7,006 nt of DNA. Origin: CAYHCE01 sp964355015. Its GTDB lineage: Bacteria > Cyanobacteriota > Cyanobacteriia > PCC-6307 > Cyanobiaceae. Below, piece after piece: positions 1 through 5,676 of the stretch. The notes under the pieces are model-generated. The model saw only the letters and a program-made list of their open reading frames with translations. It searched no databases and was not told where the DNA came from. Both the position numbers and the translations under genes were made by a program. The stretch covers positions 1 through 7,006 of the forward strand of contig CAYHCE010000074.1 of the NCBI GenBank assembly GCA_964355015.1, read 5' to 3'. The first letter of the stretch is position 1. Every line of letters starts with the position of its first letter.

Positions 1-169
1 TCATTCGGTCGTTGACTTCAGCGGGCGCGGCTCTATTGGCAACAAACTCCTAGGTCTGCCCGCCTGAGCAGGCATGGCACTGCCGGGGAAGCCAGAGGCC
101 TTCTCGGCCGGAAGGAAGAGGTGGCCAGGAAGATGGGACCTTCTCAATGAAGGCTCCTGAGGCACGTCG

Positions 170-490
170 ATGAAGGTGATCGTCGATCTCTGCGTTGTTC
201 CGATTGGGGTCGGCGTCCACCTGGCGCCCTACATCGCTGCCTGCGAACGGGTGCTGCTCGACGCCGGCCTCAAGATCCAGCTGCACCCCAACGGCACCGC
301 GATCGAGGGCGAGTGGGCGCCTGTCTTCAAAGCGATCGAGGCCTGCCATACGGCAGTACACGCCATGGGCGCTTCCCGCATCTACACCGCCGTGAAGCTC
401 AACACCCGCACCGATCGGGACCAGACCCTTGAAGACAAAGTCGCCAGCGTTGAGGCGTTGCTCCAACTGCTGCCTGAACGGGGCCAATGA
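170..490 (+). CDS. MTH1187/YkoF-type thiamine-binding protein (UPF0045 family)
   Basis: A 106-residue soluble protein with the family's hallmark order: the N-terminal beta strand MKVIVDLCVVPIG, then the block QLHPNGTAIEGEW (about residues 37-49), and a C-terminal stretch with VKLNTRTDRDQTLEDKV (about 75-91). Members are about 95-105 residues, so this copy is full length. The fold is a ferredoxin-like tandem that forms tetramers; relatives bind thiamine or related pyrimidines, and the cellular role is unsettled. The start at 170 is supported by the conserved N-terminus, with a weak TGAGG ribosome site 7 nt upstream. The gene appears monocistronic: a hairpin follows the TGA by one base, and the next genes lie on the other strand. 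No partner gene for thiamine uptake or synthesis is visible. Family assignment is from memory of the motif pattern; substrate is inferred. Confidence 0.9.
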   Translation: MKVIVDLCVVPIGVGVHLAPYIAACERVLLDAGLKIQLHPNGTAIEGEWAPVFKAIEACHTAVHAMGASRIYTAVKLNTRTDRDQTLEDKVASVEALLQLLPERGQ

Positions 491-491
491 G

Positions 492-517
492 AAGGGCGCC
501 CCGTGTCGGGCGCCCTT
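492..517 (+). terminator. Terminator-like hairpin after the thiamine-binding gene
   Basis: A perfect 10-bp GC-rich inverted repeat (AAGGGCGCCC, 6-nt loop CGTGTC, GGGCGCCCTT) begins one base after the TGA stop at 490. No T-run follows (next bases GGGCC). It is therefore an unusual intrinsic terminator or a 3'-end stabilising stem. Its position argues for a 3'-end function. Confidence 0.55.
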
Positions 518-1008
518 GGGCCGGTTGCAGGGCTTGGGCTCGCGCTGCCCTGGTCGAGGCCTCTACCCATGTGATAGGCGTTCCTTCCGGTGCCGTCACT
601 ACGGTTCACCGCACTCCATCGACATGGCAAAGGGAAGGCGCCAAAAGAACATCCCGCAACTGCAACTGCGGGATGTTCAAGGGACACCGTTGCGTGATGA
701 GAGATGCTCCAGGCTTGACCTCATCGGCTGATTTGCCCCGCCTGGGTTATGCAGCCCAGGATTCGCACATCAAGGCGATAGAAGTGGCGTATGGCTCGCT
801 CGTCCACTTTGTGTGGCAACCGTGCGGTGCCACGTTGGGCAGGTTTCCAATCACATCACCTCCGTCTGCGCTGCCGGGCGACTTACCCGGATTGCTGTTG
901 AGGAGAGAACTCTTGGGGGGTGCCTCCCCTCAAGTTCAATGTACGCCGATTGGAAGGTGTTGGGGGCTCCCGGATGGTCCTCTTCCCGTACCTGGGGCAT
1001 GGCACTGA
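518..1008. other. Gene-free region with clustered hairpins
   Basis: I see no credible protein here. The open frames across it have poor composition and no family resemblance. The stretch is rich in inverted repeats: GATGAG/CTCATC (about 695-724), CCTGGG (741-746)/CCCAGG (755-760), AAGTGG (782-787)/CCACTT (804-809), GTGGCA (813-818)/TGCCAC (828-833) with a further CCG/CGG pairing inside it, CCGGG/CCCGG (about 874-890), and a bulged stem 907-937 with GAACT/AGTTC at its base. With the minus-strand terminator at 643-678 this could be a structured RNA running right to left, or the long 3' untranslated region of the DUF1651 transcript. It does not match tRNA, tmRNA, RNase P or group II intron signatures that I could recognise. 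Confidence 0.4.
643..678 (-). terminator. Intrinsic terminator reading leftward
   Basis: A perfect 12-bp stem (GAACATCCCGCA at 647-658 with TGCGGGATGTTC at 667-678, 8-nt loop) is followed on the minus strand by TTTT (646-643). On the plus strand it is followed by CAAGGG-type sequence without a T-run. It is therefore best read as a terminator for minus-strand transcription. The nearest minus-strand gene upstream is DUF1651, ending 330 nt away, so the intervening RNA is either a long 3' UTR or a separate transcript. Confidence 0.55.
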
Positions 1009-1266
1009 TCACCATTGAGGGCTGCAGGGCTTCCAGCCCGCCTTGCGTTTCTCACCCCAGAGCTTCAGGGCCTCGGCCCGGCTCAGCTCCCGGCGCGATT
1101 TCAGCAGCGGGATCGCCTCATCCGGAAGGAGCTCGCCGGTGGTGATCTCAAGCCGCTGCACCCGGCGCTCCCAGCGGGTGGGGCGAAAGCGCAGCACGTG
1201 GCGACCATCGCTGAGCCAGCCCTCCCTGGGGGTCAGCGGCGGCCGCCTGCCGGGCGCGGGTGTCAT
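1009..1266 (-). CDS. DUF1651 domain-containing protein
   Basis: An 85-residue protein carrying the DUF1651 pattern: GWLSDGRHVLRFRPTRW (residues 16-32), TGELLP (43-48), PLLKSRRELSRAEALKLW (53-70), and a terminal GWKPCSPQW (77-85). The family is known mainly from Synechococcus and Prochlorococcus and has no established function; some entries are loosely named nitrogen-fixation protein, which nothing here supports. No signal peptide or membrane segment is visible. The ATG overlaps the TGA of a 49-codon ORF upstream (ATGA), suggesting translational coupling. No strong ribosome site of its own is seen. The gene ends about 330 nt before a leftward terminator. The N-terminal Pro/Arg-rich ten residues are variable. 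Confidence 0.85.
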   Translation of the reverse strand: MTPAPGRRPPLTPREGWLSDGRHVLRFRPTRWERRVQRLEITTGELLPDEAIPLLKSRRELSRAEALKLWGEKRKAGWKPCSPQW

Positions 1267-1412
1267 GCCCCCTCAGGTGCCCAGCCCCGCTGGCGGGCGA
1301 GGTCGTCGGTCCAGCCCTGGCAGCGGCTGGTGAGGTGCTCACCCCCTGGGCCAGCAGGGTGTCGGTGGTGTTCATCGTTCTGGTGTCCGGCCGGCTCGCT
1401 CGGCTGGGCCAT
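1263..1412 (-). CDS. Small hypothetical protein (49 aa), coupled to DUF1651
   Basis: An ATG at 1412 opens a 49-codon frame whose TGA (1265-1263) overlaps the DUF1651 ATG (1266-1264) as ATGA. An in-frame TGA lies three codons upstream of the ATG, so the frame cannot extend. The N-terminal half is His/Gly/Pro-rich and looks unstructured. The C-terminal half (residues 27-49) reads GEHLTSR, then CQGWTDDLARQRGWAPEGA, which has the balanced composition of a real protein. The ribosome site is weak. A 101-codon frame (1453-1148) runs over the same stretch but overlaps DUF1651 by more than 100 nt and is less likely. No family recognised; the call rests on the overlap geometry and composition. Confidence 0.5.
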   Translation of the reverse strand: MAQPSEPAGHQNDEHHRHPAGPGGEHLTSRCQGWTDDLARQRGWAPEGA

Positions 1413-1483
1413 GGGATCTCAGCACCCCCACCCAGGGACACTTCCCTCGGCACGCCGTCGCTGAAGGCCTCAGGGCATGCAGT

Positions 1484-1771
1484 TCACCGGGCCTCCCGGA
1501 CTGGGTGATGGGGGTGCAAGCGGTTCCAGAGAACCGCGAAGCTCCAGCCAACAACGGCTCCGATCGCCGTGGTCACAGCCACCAGTGCCAGGGCGAGGCC
1601 GGCTCGGAAGGGCTCGATCACGTAGACGGGCCGGATGAAATGGATGCGGAAGATGAAGTCGCTCAGCGGCTGAGCCCAGCCCAAGGCCACCAGCGCCGCC
1701 CAGAGGAGATGGAATCCCCCCAGCAGGAGGCCGAAGGTGAGGGCTGCCCGTTGCGGATGGATCGCGCGCAT
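1484..1771 (-). CDS. Small two-helix membrane protein, function unknown
   Basis: A 95-residue protein with two clear hydrophobic segments: residues about 9-32 (rich in Leu, Gly, Ala, Trp) and about 56-80 (LALALVAVTTAIGAVVGWSF). Between them is an amphipathic linker, SDFIFRIHFIRPVYVIEPF (37-55). It ends in a short basic, His-rich tail (LWNRLHPHHPVREAR). I recall similar conserved hypothetical inner-membrane proteins sharing the GWAQPLSDFIF and GWSFAVLWNRLH blocks in diverse bacteria, but no function. The start is supported by GGGAGA 7 nt upstream, which lies inside a hairpin. It is the first gene of a possible minus-strand cluster; 71 nt separate it from the 49-codon ORF. Confidence 0.75.
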   Translation of the reverse strand: MRAIHPQRAALTFGLLLGGFHLLWAALVALGWAQPLSDFIFRIHFIRPVYVIEPFRAGLALALVAVTTAIGAVVGWSFAVLWNRLHPHHPVREAR

Positions 1772-1777
1772 GGCCCA

Positions 1778-1802
1778 TTCTCCCGGTGGGGTGCCGGGAG
1801 GA
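1778..1802 (-). promoter_or_regulatory. Hairpin occluding the ribosome site of the membrane protein
   Basis: On the minus strand CTCCCGG (1800-1794) can pair with CCGGGAG (1786-1780) around a 7-nt loop. The right arm contains the GGGAGA Shine-Dalgarno sequence (1784-1779), 7 nt before the ATG at 1771. Folding would hide the ribosome site, so translation could depend on opening the stem. The stem is GC-rich and perfect over 7 bp, but control by it is inferred. Confidence 0.35.
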
Positions 1803-1812
1803 GATCACCTTT

Positions 1813-1958
1813 TCACCCTATGCCCGCAGTTTCGGTGTGCCCACACCTGAGGAAATCGCGCCGCAGCCGCGCGTTGATGGCCTCCGGAGGACGGCCAGAT
1901 TGGATCCCGAAGGTCGCATCGCATCGACCTTGGCTGCGAAACCTTCTCCCCCAGACGG
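1813..1958 (-). pseudogene. Possible 3' half of a small ORF split by IS5
   Basis: On the minus strand an open frame enters from the IS5 target site and ends at TGA (1815-1813), with the tail SGRPPEAINARLRRDFL followed by RCGHTETAGIG. If the IS and one copy of TTAG are removed in silico, the frame continues into 3185-3292 with a possible GTG start at 3292, giving about 85 codons. The left part's composition looks protein-like, but no family is recognised. Long open frames are common by chance at this GC content, so this is a weak call. Confidence 0.22.
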
Positions 1959-1962
1959 TTAG
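1959..1962. repeat. IS5 target-site duplication, left copy
   Basis: TTAG directly abuts the left end of the IS and is repeated at 3181-3184. It fits the YTAR target consensus and the 4-bp duplication length known for IS5. Confidence 0.85.
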
Positions 1963-1977
1963 GGAAGCTCTGGGCAA
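1963..1977 (+). repeat. IS5 left terminal inverted repeat
   Basis: Reads GGAAGCTCTGGGCAA inward from the left tip. It matches the inward-read right tip at 11 of 15 positions, including GGAA and CTGG. Imperfect ends of this kind are normal in IS5. Confidence 0.75.
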
Positions 1978-2084
1978 CAAGCCCGCATAGCCAGTCTTGG
2001 TTCGCCAATTGTTCGGCTTGGCCTGTTTCAGCGCAGATCAGGCTGGAATCAGGCTGATTTCATCATATTTTGGGACCTGCCCCT

Positions 2085-2115
2085 CCCATTGGGGGCCGTT
2101 TTAGCCCCCAATGGG
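2085..2115 (-). terminator. Stem-loop downstream of the IS5 transposase
   Basis: A perfect 12-bp stem, CCCATTGGGGGC (2085-2096) with GCCCCCAATGGG (2104-2115), has a 7-nt loop. It lies 16 nt beyond the transposase stop on the minus strand. No T-run follows in either direction, so it may instead stabilise the mRNA end or block outward/inward readthrough of the element. Confidence 0.45.
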
Positions 2116-2131
2116 CACACCACTCTCCCGA

Positions 2132-3112
2132 TCATGTCCTGCCTAGCAACTGATGACGCACCATGAATAGGTTCGCAAGGGCTGCCAGAACGTTCACCTT
2201 GCAGCGGTTCTTGAGCATGCCCCGCAGCCGGGTCTTCTGAAATCCGAACTGCCGCTTGATCACGCGAAACGGGTGCTCACCCTTCGCGCGGATGTGAGCT
2301 TTGGCGGTCTCGATCAGATCATCCAGTCGTCCCTCCGGAGTTTCGGGCAGAGCACGCCGCTTTCCTGGCCGCATGGCAACGCGGAAGCCGATGCCCTTGC
2401 CTTCCATTTCGGGTCGCTTCTCGATCCCCTGGTAGCCGGCATCCGCGTAGACCACCGTCTCCTCACCGTGCAGGAGATCGGCTGCTGGGGTGAGGTCATG
2501 CACATTGGCGGCGGTGGTTTCCACCGAATGAATCAGGCCTGTGTCTTTGTCGACGCCAATGTGGACCTTCATCCCGAAGTGCCACTGCTTGCCCTTGCAG
2601 GTCTGGTGCATCTCTGGATCCCGCTCCCCCTTCTCGTTCCTGGTGGAACTGGGAGCCGCGATCAAGGTGGCATCGATGATCGTGCCTTGCTTCATGGCCA
2701 TGCCGTTGTCCTTGAGGTGGGCCTTCACCGTCTCAAAGATCTGCTCACCGAGGTTGTGCTTCTCCAGCAGGTGGCGGAACGTCAGGATCGTGGTCTCATC
2801 CGGGATCCTGTCGCTGATCAAGTCGATCCTCGCGAACCGACGCATCGTCGGCAACTCAATCAGCGCATCCTCCATGGCTGGATCGCTGAGGTCATACCAC
2901 TGCTGCATCAGATGGACCCGGAGCATCGTCTCCAGCGGATAGGCCGGGCGACCACCCTTTGAGCTGGTTTTGGGGTAGTGGGGCTCGATCAGATCGATCA
3001 GCGGCTTCCAGGGCACAATCGCCTCCATCTCGGCCAGAAACCGCTCGCGTCTGGTGCGCTTCCGGACCGTGGTCTGCTCGTAATCACCAAACCCAAACTG
3101 CTTGCCGCCCAT
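2132..3112 (-). CDS. IS5 family transposase
   Basis: A 326-residue DDE transposase, the same length as Escherichia coli IS5 InsH and similar to it throughout. The N-terminal DUF772-type region has the block YPLETMLRVHLMQQWYDLSD (58-77) followed by PAMEDAL. The catalytic core shows D147 in TIIDATLI, D224 in YADAGYQG, and E279 in KGEHPFRVIKRQFG, with the E-x6-K signature (K286). RDPEMHQTCKGKQWHFGMK (164-182) is typical of the IS5 group. It catalyses cut-and-paste or copy movement of the element by cleaving its ends. All catalytic residues are present and no frameshift is seen, so it may be active. No strong ribosome site precedes the ATG, which is common for transposases and keeps expression low. 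Confidence 0.95.
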   Translation of the reverse strand: MGGKQFGFGDYEQTTVRKRTRRERFLAEMEAIVPWKPLIDLIEPHYPKTSSKGGRPAYPLETMLRVHLMQQWYDLSDPAMEDALIELPTMRRFARIDLISDRIPDETTILTFRHLLEKHNLGEQIFETVKAHLKDNGMAMKQGTIIDATLIAAPSSTRNEKGERDPEMHQTCKGKQWHFGMKVHIGVDKDTGLIHSVETTAANVHDLTPAADLLHGEETVVYADAGYQGIEKRPEMEGKGIGFRVAMRPGKRRALPETPEGRLDDLIETAKAHIRAKGEHPFRVIKRQFGFQKTRLRGMLKNRCKVNVLAALANLFMVRHQLLGRT

Positions 3113-3165
3113 GAACCCAGTCCATTCGTGCGATCACAGGGGAATTGTCCCGTGGATGGGCTGGA

Positions 3166-3180
3166 TTTTCCAGGGTTTCC
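3166..3180 (-). repeat. IS5 right terminal inverted repeat
   Basis: Read inward on the minus strand it is GGAAACCCTGGAAAA, matching the left tip at 11 of 15 positions. It ends exactly at the TTAG duplication. Confidence 0.75.
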
Positions 3181-3184
3181 TTAG
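3181..3184. repeat. IS5 target-site duplication, right copy
   Basis: TTAG immediately after the right tip, identical to 1959-1962. Confidence 0.85.
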
Positions 3185-3373
3185 GTGGACTCTACTGCGC
3201 TGGGCTGCTCGGTGCTGGGGCCCTGGTCGAGCGAAGGGCGGCTCATCGAGAGATCCGACTGCCTTGCTTGTCAGCACGGCAAGCCTATCCACCCCAGAGG
3301 CGTCGGCTCCGGAGTGGGTTCAGCTGCCCTATGCAATCAGAGGCCTTGACTGCCTCGTCACCCTGGCTGCTGA

Positions 3374-4411
3374 TCAGCTGAGCCACTCCGCCAGCTTGGT
3401 GTAGCGCCTACGGCCCAGGTGGTTCTTCACCGCCATCGCCAACGCCTTCTTCTGGCCCACCAGCACCACCAGCTGCTTGCCTCTGGTGATGCCGGTGTAC
3501 ACCAGGTTGCGCTGCAGCATCGCGTAGTGCTGGGTGAGCAGCGGGATCACCACGTCGGGGTATTCGCTGCCCTGGCTCTTGTGGATCGTACAGGCGTAGG
3601 CCGGCACCAGGTTGTCGAGTTCCCCCCAGCCGTAGGTCACCTCACGTCCGTTAAAACGCACCGTCAGTTCGCTGGCATCGGCGTCGATGGTTTCCACGGT
3701 GCCGACATCGCCGTTGAACACCTCCTTCTCGTAGTCGTTGGCCACCTGCATCACCTTGTCGGCCGGCGCGAAGCGCCAGCCAAAACGCTCCACCTGCTCA
3801 GTCGGGTCGGGGTTGAGCAGGTGCTGCAGCTCGATGTTGAGCGACCTTGAGCCGCAGCCACCGCGGGCCATCGGGCAGAGCACCTGCACCTGGGCGATCG
3901 GATCGAGGCCAAAGCGGGCCGGGATGCGTTCGCCCACCACCTTGAGGATCAAGGCCACCGCCTGCTCGGGCGTTTCGGCGGGCAGGAAATAGAAGTCGGT
4001 GGTGGCCTCAGCCGGCGGCGGCCGCAGATCGGGGATAGTGCCGGCATTGATGGCGTGGGCGGTGGTGATGATGCGGCTGGAGGCCGCCTGGCGGAACACC
4101 TCCGTCAGCCGGGCCACCGGCAGTGCGCCGCTGTTGATCAGATCGGCCAGCACCTGGCCGGGCCCCACCGAGGGCAACTGGTCCACATCGCCCGCCAGCA
4201 GCAACGCCGCCTCGGCTGGGAGGGCCTCCAGCAGGGAGGCCATCAACGGCACATCCACCATCGAGGTTTCATCCACCACCAGCAGATCGCACTCCAGCGG
4301 CAGCTTGGCGCTGCGCTTGAAGCCGAAGGCCGCCGGGTCGAACTCCAGCAGCCGGTGGATCGTTCTCGCTTCCAGCCCGGTGGTTTCAGCCATCCGCTTG
4401 GCGGCCCTGCC
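3374..4411 (-). pseudogene. recD2: RecD2-type helicase, C-terminal half only
   Basis: About 345 residues match the C-terminal half of the RecD2 (RecD-like) SF1B 5'-3' DNA helicase, which is normally about 700-750 residues. Reading along the minus strand: GRAAKRMAETTG and TIHRLL just after where motif I ends; the Walker B box LLVVDETSMVDVPL; motif III LLLAGDVDQLPSVGPGQVL; LTEVFRQA; the SH3-like region around NGDVGTV; motif V, YACTIHKSQGSEYP; and motif VI, LVYTGITRGK. The N-terminal domain with helix-hairpin-helix repeats and the Walker A loop (GxPGTGKT) are missing, so ATP binding and helicase activity should be lost. The frame does run on to an ATG at 4519, but the first 36 residues of that ORF are antisense to a transposase and unrelated to RecD2. 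The 3' end is intact. In cyanobacteria recD2 is a single repair gene; another full copy could exist elsewhere. Confidence 0.88.
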
Positions 4412-5384
4412 GATCCTGGTGGGGGATGGGGCGGTGGTCCTCACGGCCCTGCAGCTGATCCGCCGGCTACTGCCCTTTCCGCTGCGGGGCATCGATGCCG
4501 ACAACGACCCGGTATTCATGAACAGCCTGATGGAAGCCTGGTGCGATAAGCCTGGCCACCAGATCGTTCTGACCCGATCCCGCGCCTACAAATCGAACGA
4601 CCAGGCCTGGGTGGAGCAGAAGAACGGGGTGCTGGTGCGCCGGGTGGTGGGCTACGAGCGCCTGGTCGGCCTGGAGGCTGCCCGGTTGCTCGGTGAGTTG
4701 TACGCCGCCCTGCGGCTGTTCACGAACCTGTTCCAGCCGTCGTTCAAGCTGAAAAGCAGCGTGCGGGAGGGCGGCCGGATCAAACGGCAGCACCACCCAC
4801 CGCGAACGCCGCTGCAGCGGCTGCTGGCCACCGCTCAGGTGAGCAAGGAGCGGACCAGGGCCCTGCAGGAGCTGCAGCAGAGCAGCGATCCGATGGCCCT
4901 GCTGGAGACGATCCGCCGCTGCCAGGCGCAGCTGGCCTTGCTGGCCAGCGGTGAGCAAGCGGCCGGCCTGGGGCCAGGTGCCAGTGCCAGGGATCTGGCT
5001 GCGGAGAACCGATCCCTGGATGGGTTCCTGGGGGGCCTGCAGATGTTGTGGCATGCCAGTCAGCCACGGCCGCGCAAACCCAGGCCACGTACAGGCAAGC
5101 GATCCCGGCCGGATCCGTTCGAGCCCGACGTGGCGCTGATCGAGAGCTGGCTGGAGGCGGAGCCCACGCTCGGTTCCAGGGATGCATTGGACCGTCTGAT
5201 CACCCACAACGCGGAGCGGTACAGCCACCGGCACCTGTGCACCCTGAAGAGGCGGCTGCGAAGTTACCGCCTGCAGCGGATCGAGCAGGAGCTGGAACAG
5301 GTGCTCGAACCGGCAACGCCCATGGCGGTCCCTGACCAGCAGGAGCAGAAACCAGTGTTACCAGGCGTCATTCAAAACGGGTAA
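4407..5384 (+). pseudogene. Integrase-core (rve) transposase, 5'-truncated
   Basis: About 325 residues of the C-terminal part of a DDE transposase with a retroviral-integrase-like core. The frame is recognisable from LPILVGDGAVVLTALQLI onward. It has LPFPLRGIDADND (catalytic second Asp at 4500-4502), LTRSRAYKSNDQAWVEQKNG (catalytic Glu at 4614-4616) and VVGYERL. After this come a helical linker, the basic PRPRKPRPRTGKRSRPDPFE patch, and a terminal domain with ESWLEAEP and CTLKRRLRSYR, as in relatives of this type. The first catalytic Asp and the DNA-binding N-terminus are absent, so it is inactive. The usual DNGSEF block is DNDPVF here, another sign of decay. Exact IS family is uncertain (IS481- or IS1202/ISNCY-like). 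The open frame extends upstream to 3999 only because it runs antisense through recD2. Confidence 0.82.
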
Positions 5385-5409
5385 CAACTTGTTGATGCAA
5401 AGCGCCCCC

Positions 5410-5432
5410 GTCAACCTGATTGACACGGGACA
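5410..5432. repeat. Probable right end of the truncated integrase-type IS
   Basis: Twenty-five bases after the transposase stop comes GTCAA-CCTGA-TTGAC, then ACGGGACA. Read inward, the tip is TGTCCCGTGTCAATC, the TGT...ACA style of terminus typical of integrase-core elements. Directly after it, another transposase reading frame becomes recognisable. The left end is lost, so no inverted partner can be shown. Confidence 0.4.
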
Positions 5433-5676
5433 CTTTGGCACAGGCAAGCGCAAATATTCGCTGAAGCTGATCATGGCCAGGCTGAAGGCCGGTGCCGAGG
5501 GCACAATCTCCATGAGCTTCCTAGTGATGTGTGCCGAGAAGATCCTGAGGCTGCTGCGCCTCTTTTTTGTCCTTCTTCATGCATGGCTATTCGGTCTGAC
5601 AAGGCTCTACGCGACGGCAGCCCCGGTCGACAGGGCCTCGTGCGGTCGCTGGGACGATCTTCTGGTAAGTGTATAG
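5431..5676 (+). pseudogene. 3' remnant of an IS1182/IS5-superfamily transposase
   Basis: The frame reads HFGTGKRKYSLKLIMARL, then GTISMSFLVMCAEKILRLLRLFF. This matches the C-terminal tail of cyanobacterial IS1182-like DDE transposases, where a GxGKRKYxLxxIMARL block is followed by SxxFLVMxxEKxLRLL. Only about 50 recognisable residues remain; the residues to the stop at 5676 are not diagnostic. Homology begins at the presumed tip of the integrase-type IS (5432), which suggests that element had inserted into this gene before the upstream part was deleted. It has no start of its own; the ATG at 5389 lies in the other element. Confidence 0.7.
5547..5568 (+). terminator. Intrinsic-terminator-like hairpin with T6 run
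   Basis: GAGGC (5547-5551), a 6-nt loop TGCTGC, and GCCTC (5558-5562) are followed directly by TTTTTT (5563-5568). It lies inside the transposase remnant and could end rightward transcription from the IS block. The stem is only 5 bp, so strength is uncertain. Confidence 0.4.

Larger units (their letters stand above)
1963..3180 (-). mobile_element. Complete IS5-group insertion sequence (1218 bp)
   Basis: The element is delimited by imperfect terminal inverted repeats starting GGAA, flanked by the 4-bp direct repeat TTAG on both sides. It encodes one transposase on the minus strand. At 1218 bp it is close to classical IS5 (1195 bp), and the 68 nt between its right tip and the transposase ATG are similar to IS5. 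The intact duplication and full-length transposase indicate that it arrived as a unit and has not been rearranged since. The target was the region downstream of the truncated recD2. About 170 nt of non-coding sequence lie between the transposase stop and the left tip, including a 12-bp stem-loop and a short tandem ATCAGGCTG repeat (2037-2045 and 2048-2056). Confidence 0.88.

Noticed and set aside
12..38. TTGACT followed by TATTGG as a promoter for the thiamine-binding gene
   Set aside because: The -10 match is poor and the site is about 130 nt from the start codon.
50..487. 145-codon minus-strand ORF
   Set aside because: Antisense shadow of the thiamine-binding protein gene, whose family identity is clear.
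741..760. CCTGGG...CCCAGG stem as a tRNA anticodon arm
   Set aside because: The loop is 8 nt, and no acceptor stem, D arm or T loop could be fitted around it on either strand.
487..1008. 173-codon plus-strand ORF and the overlapping 110-codon frame at 813-1145
   Set aside because: Composition is rich in Arg, Pro, Gly and Cys, with no domain resemblance; the second overlaps the well-supported DUF1651 gene. Both are explained by high GC.
2273..2962. 229-codon plus-strand ORF
   Set aside because: Lies wholly antisense to the IS5 transposase, which has full family similarity and DDE residues.
2071..3154. Alternative IS5 ends at GGGAC-type repeats (about 2072 and 3151)
   Set aside because: They match only with an offset, and the flanking bases are not duplicated, whereas the GGAA ends at 1963 and 3180 have a perfect TTAG duplication.
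4467..5234. 255-codon minus-strand ORF
   Set aside because: Antisense to the integrase-core transposase fragment; Gln/Pro/Leu-rich composition typical of a shadow frame.
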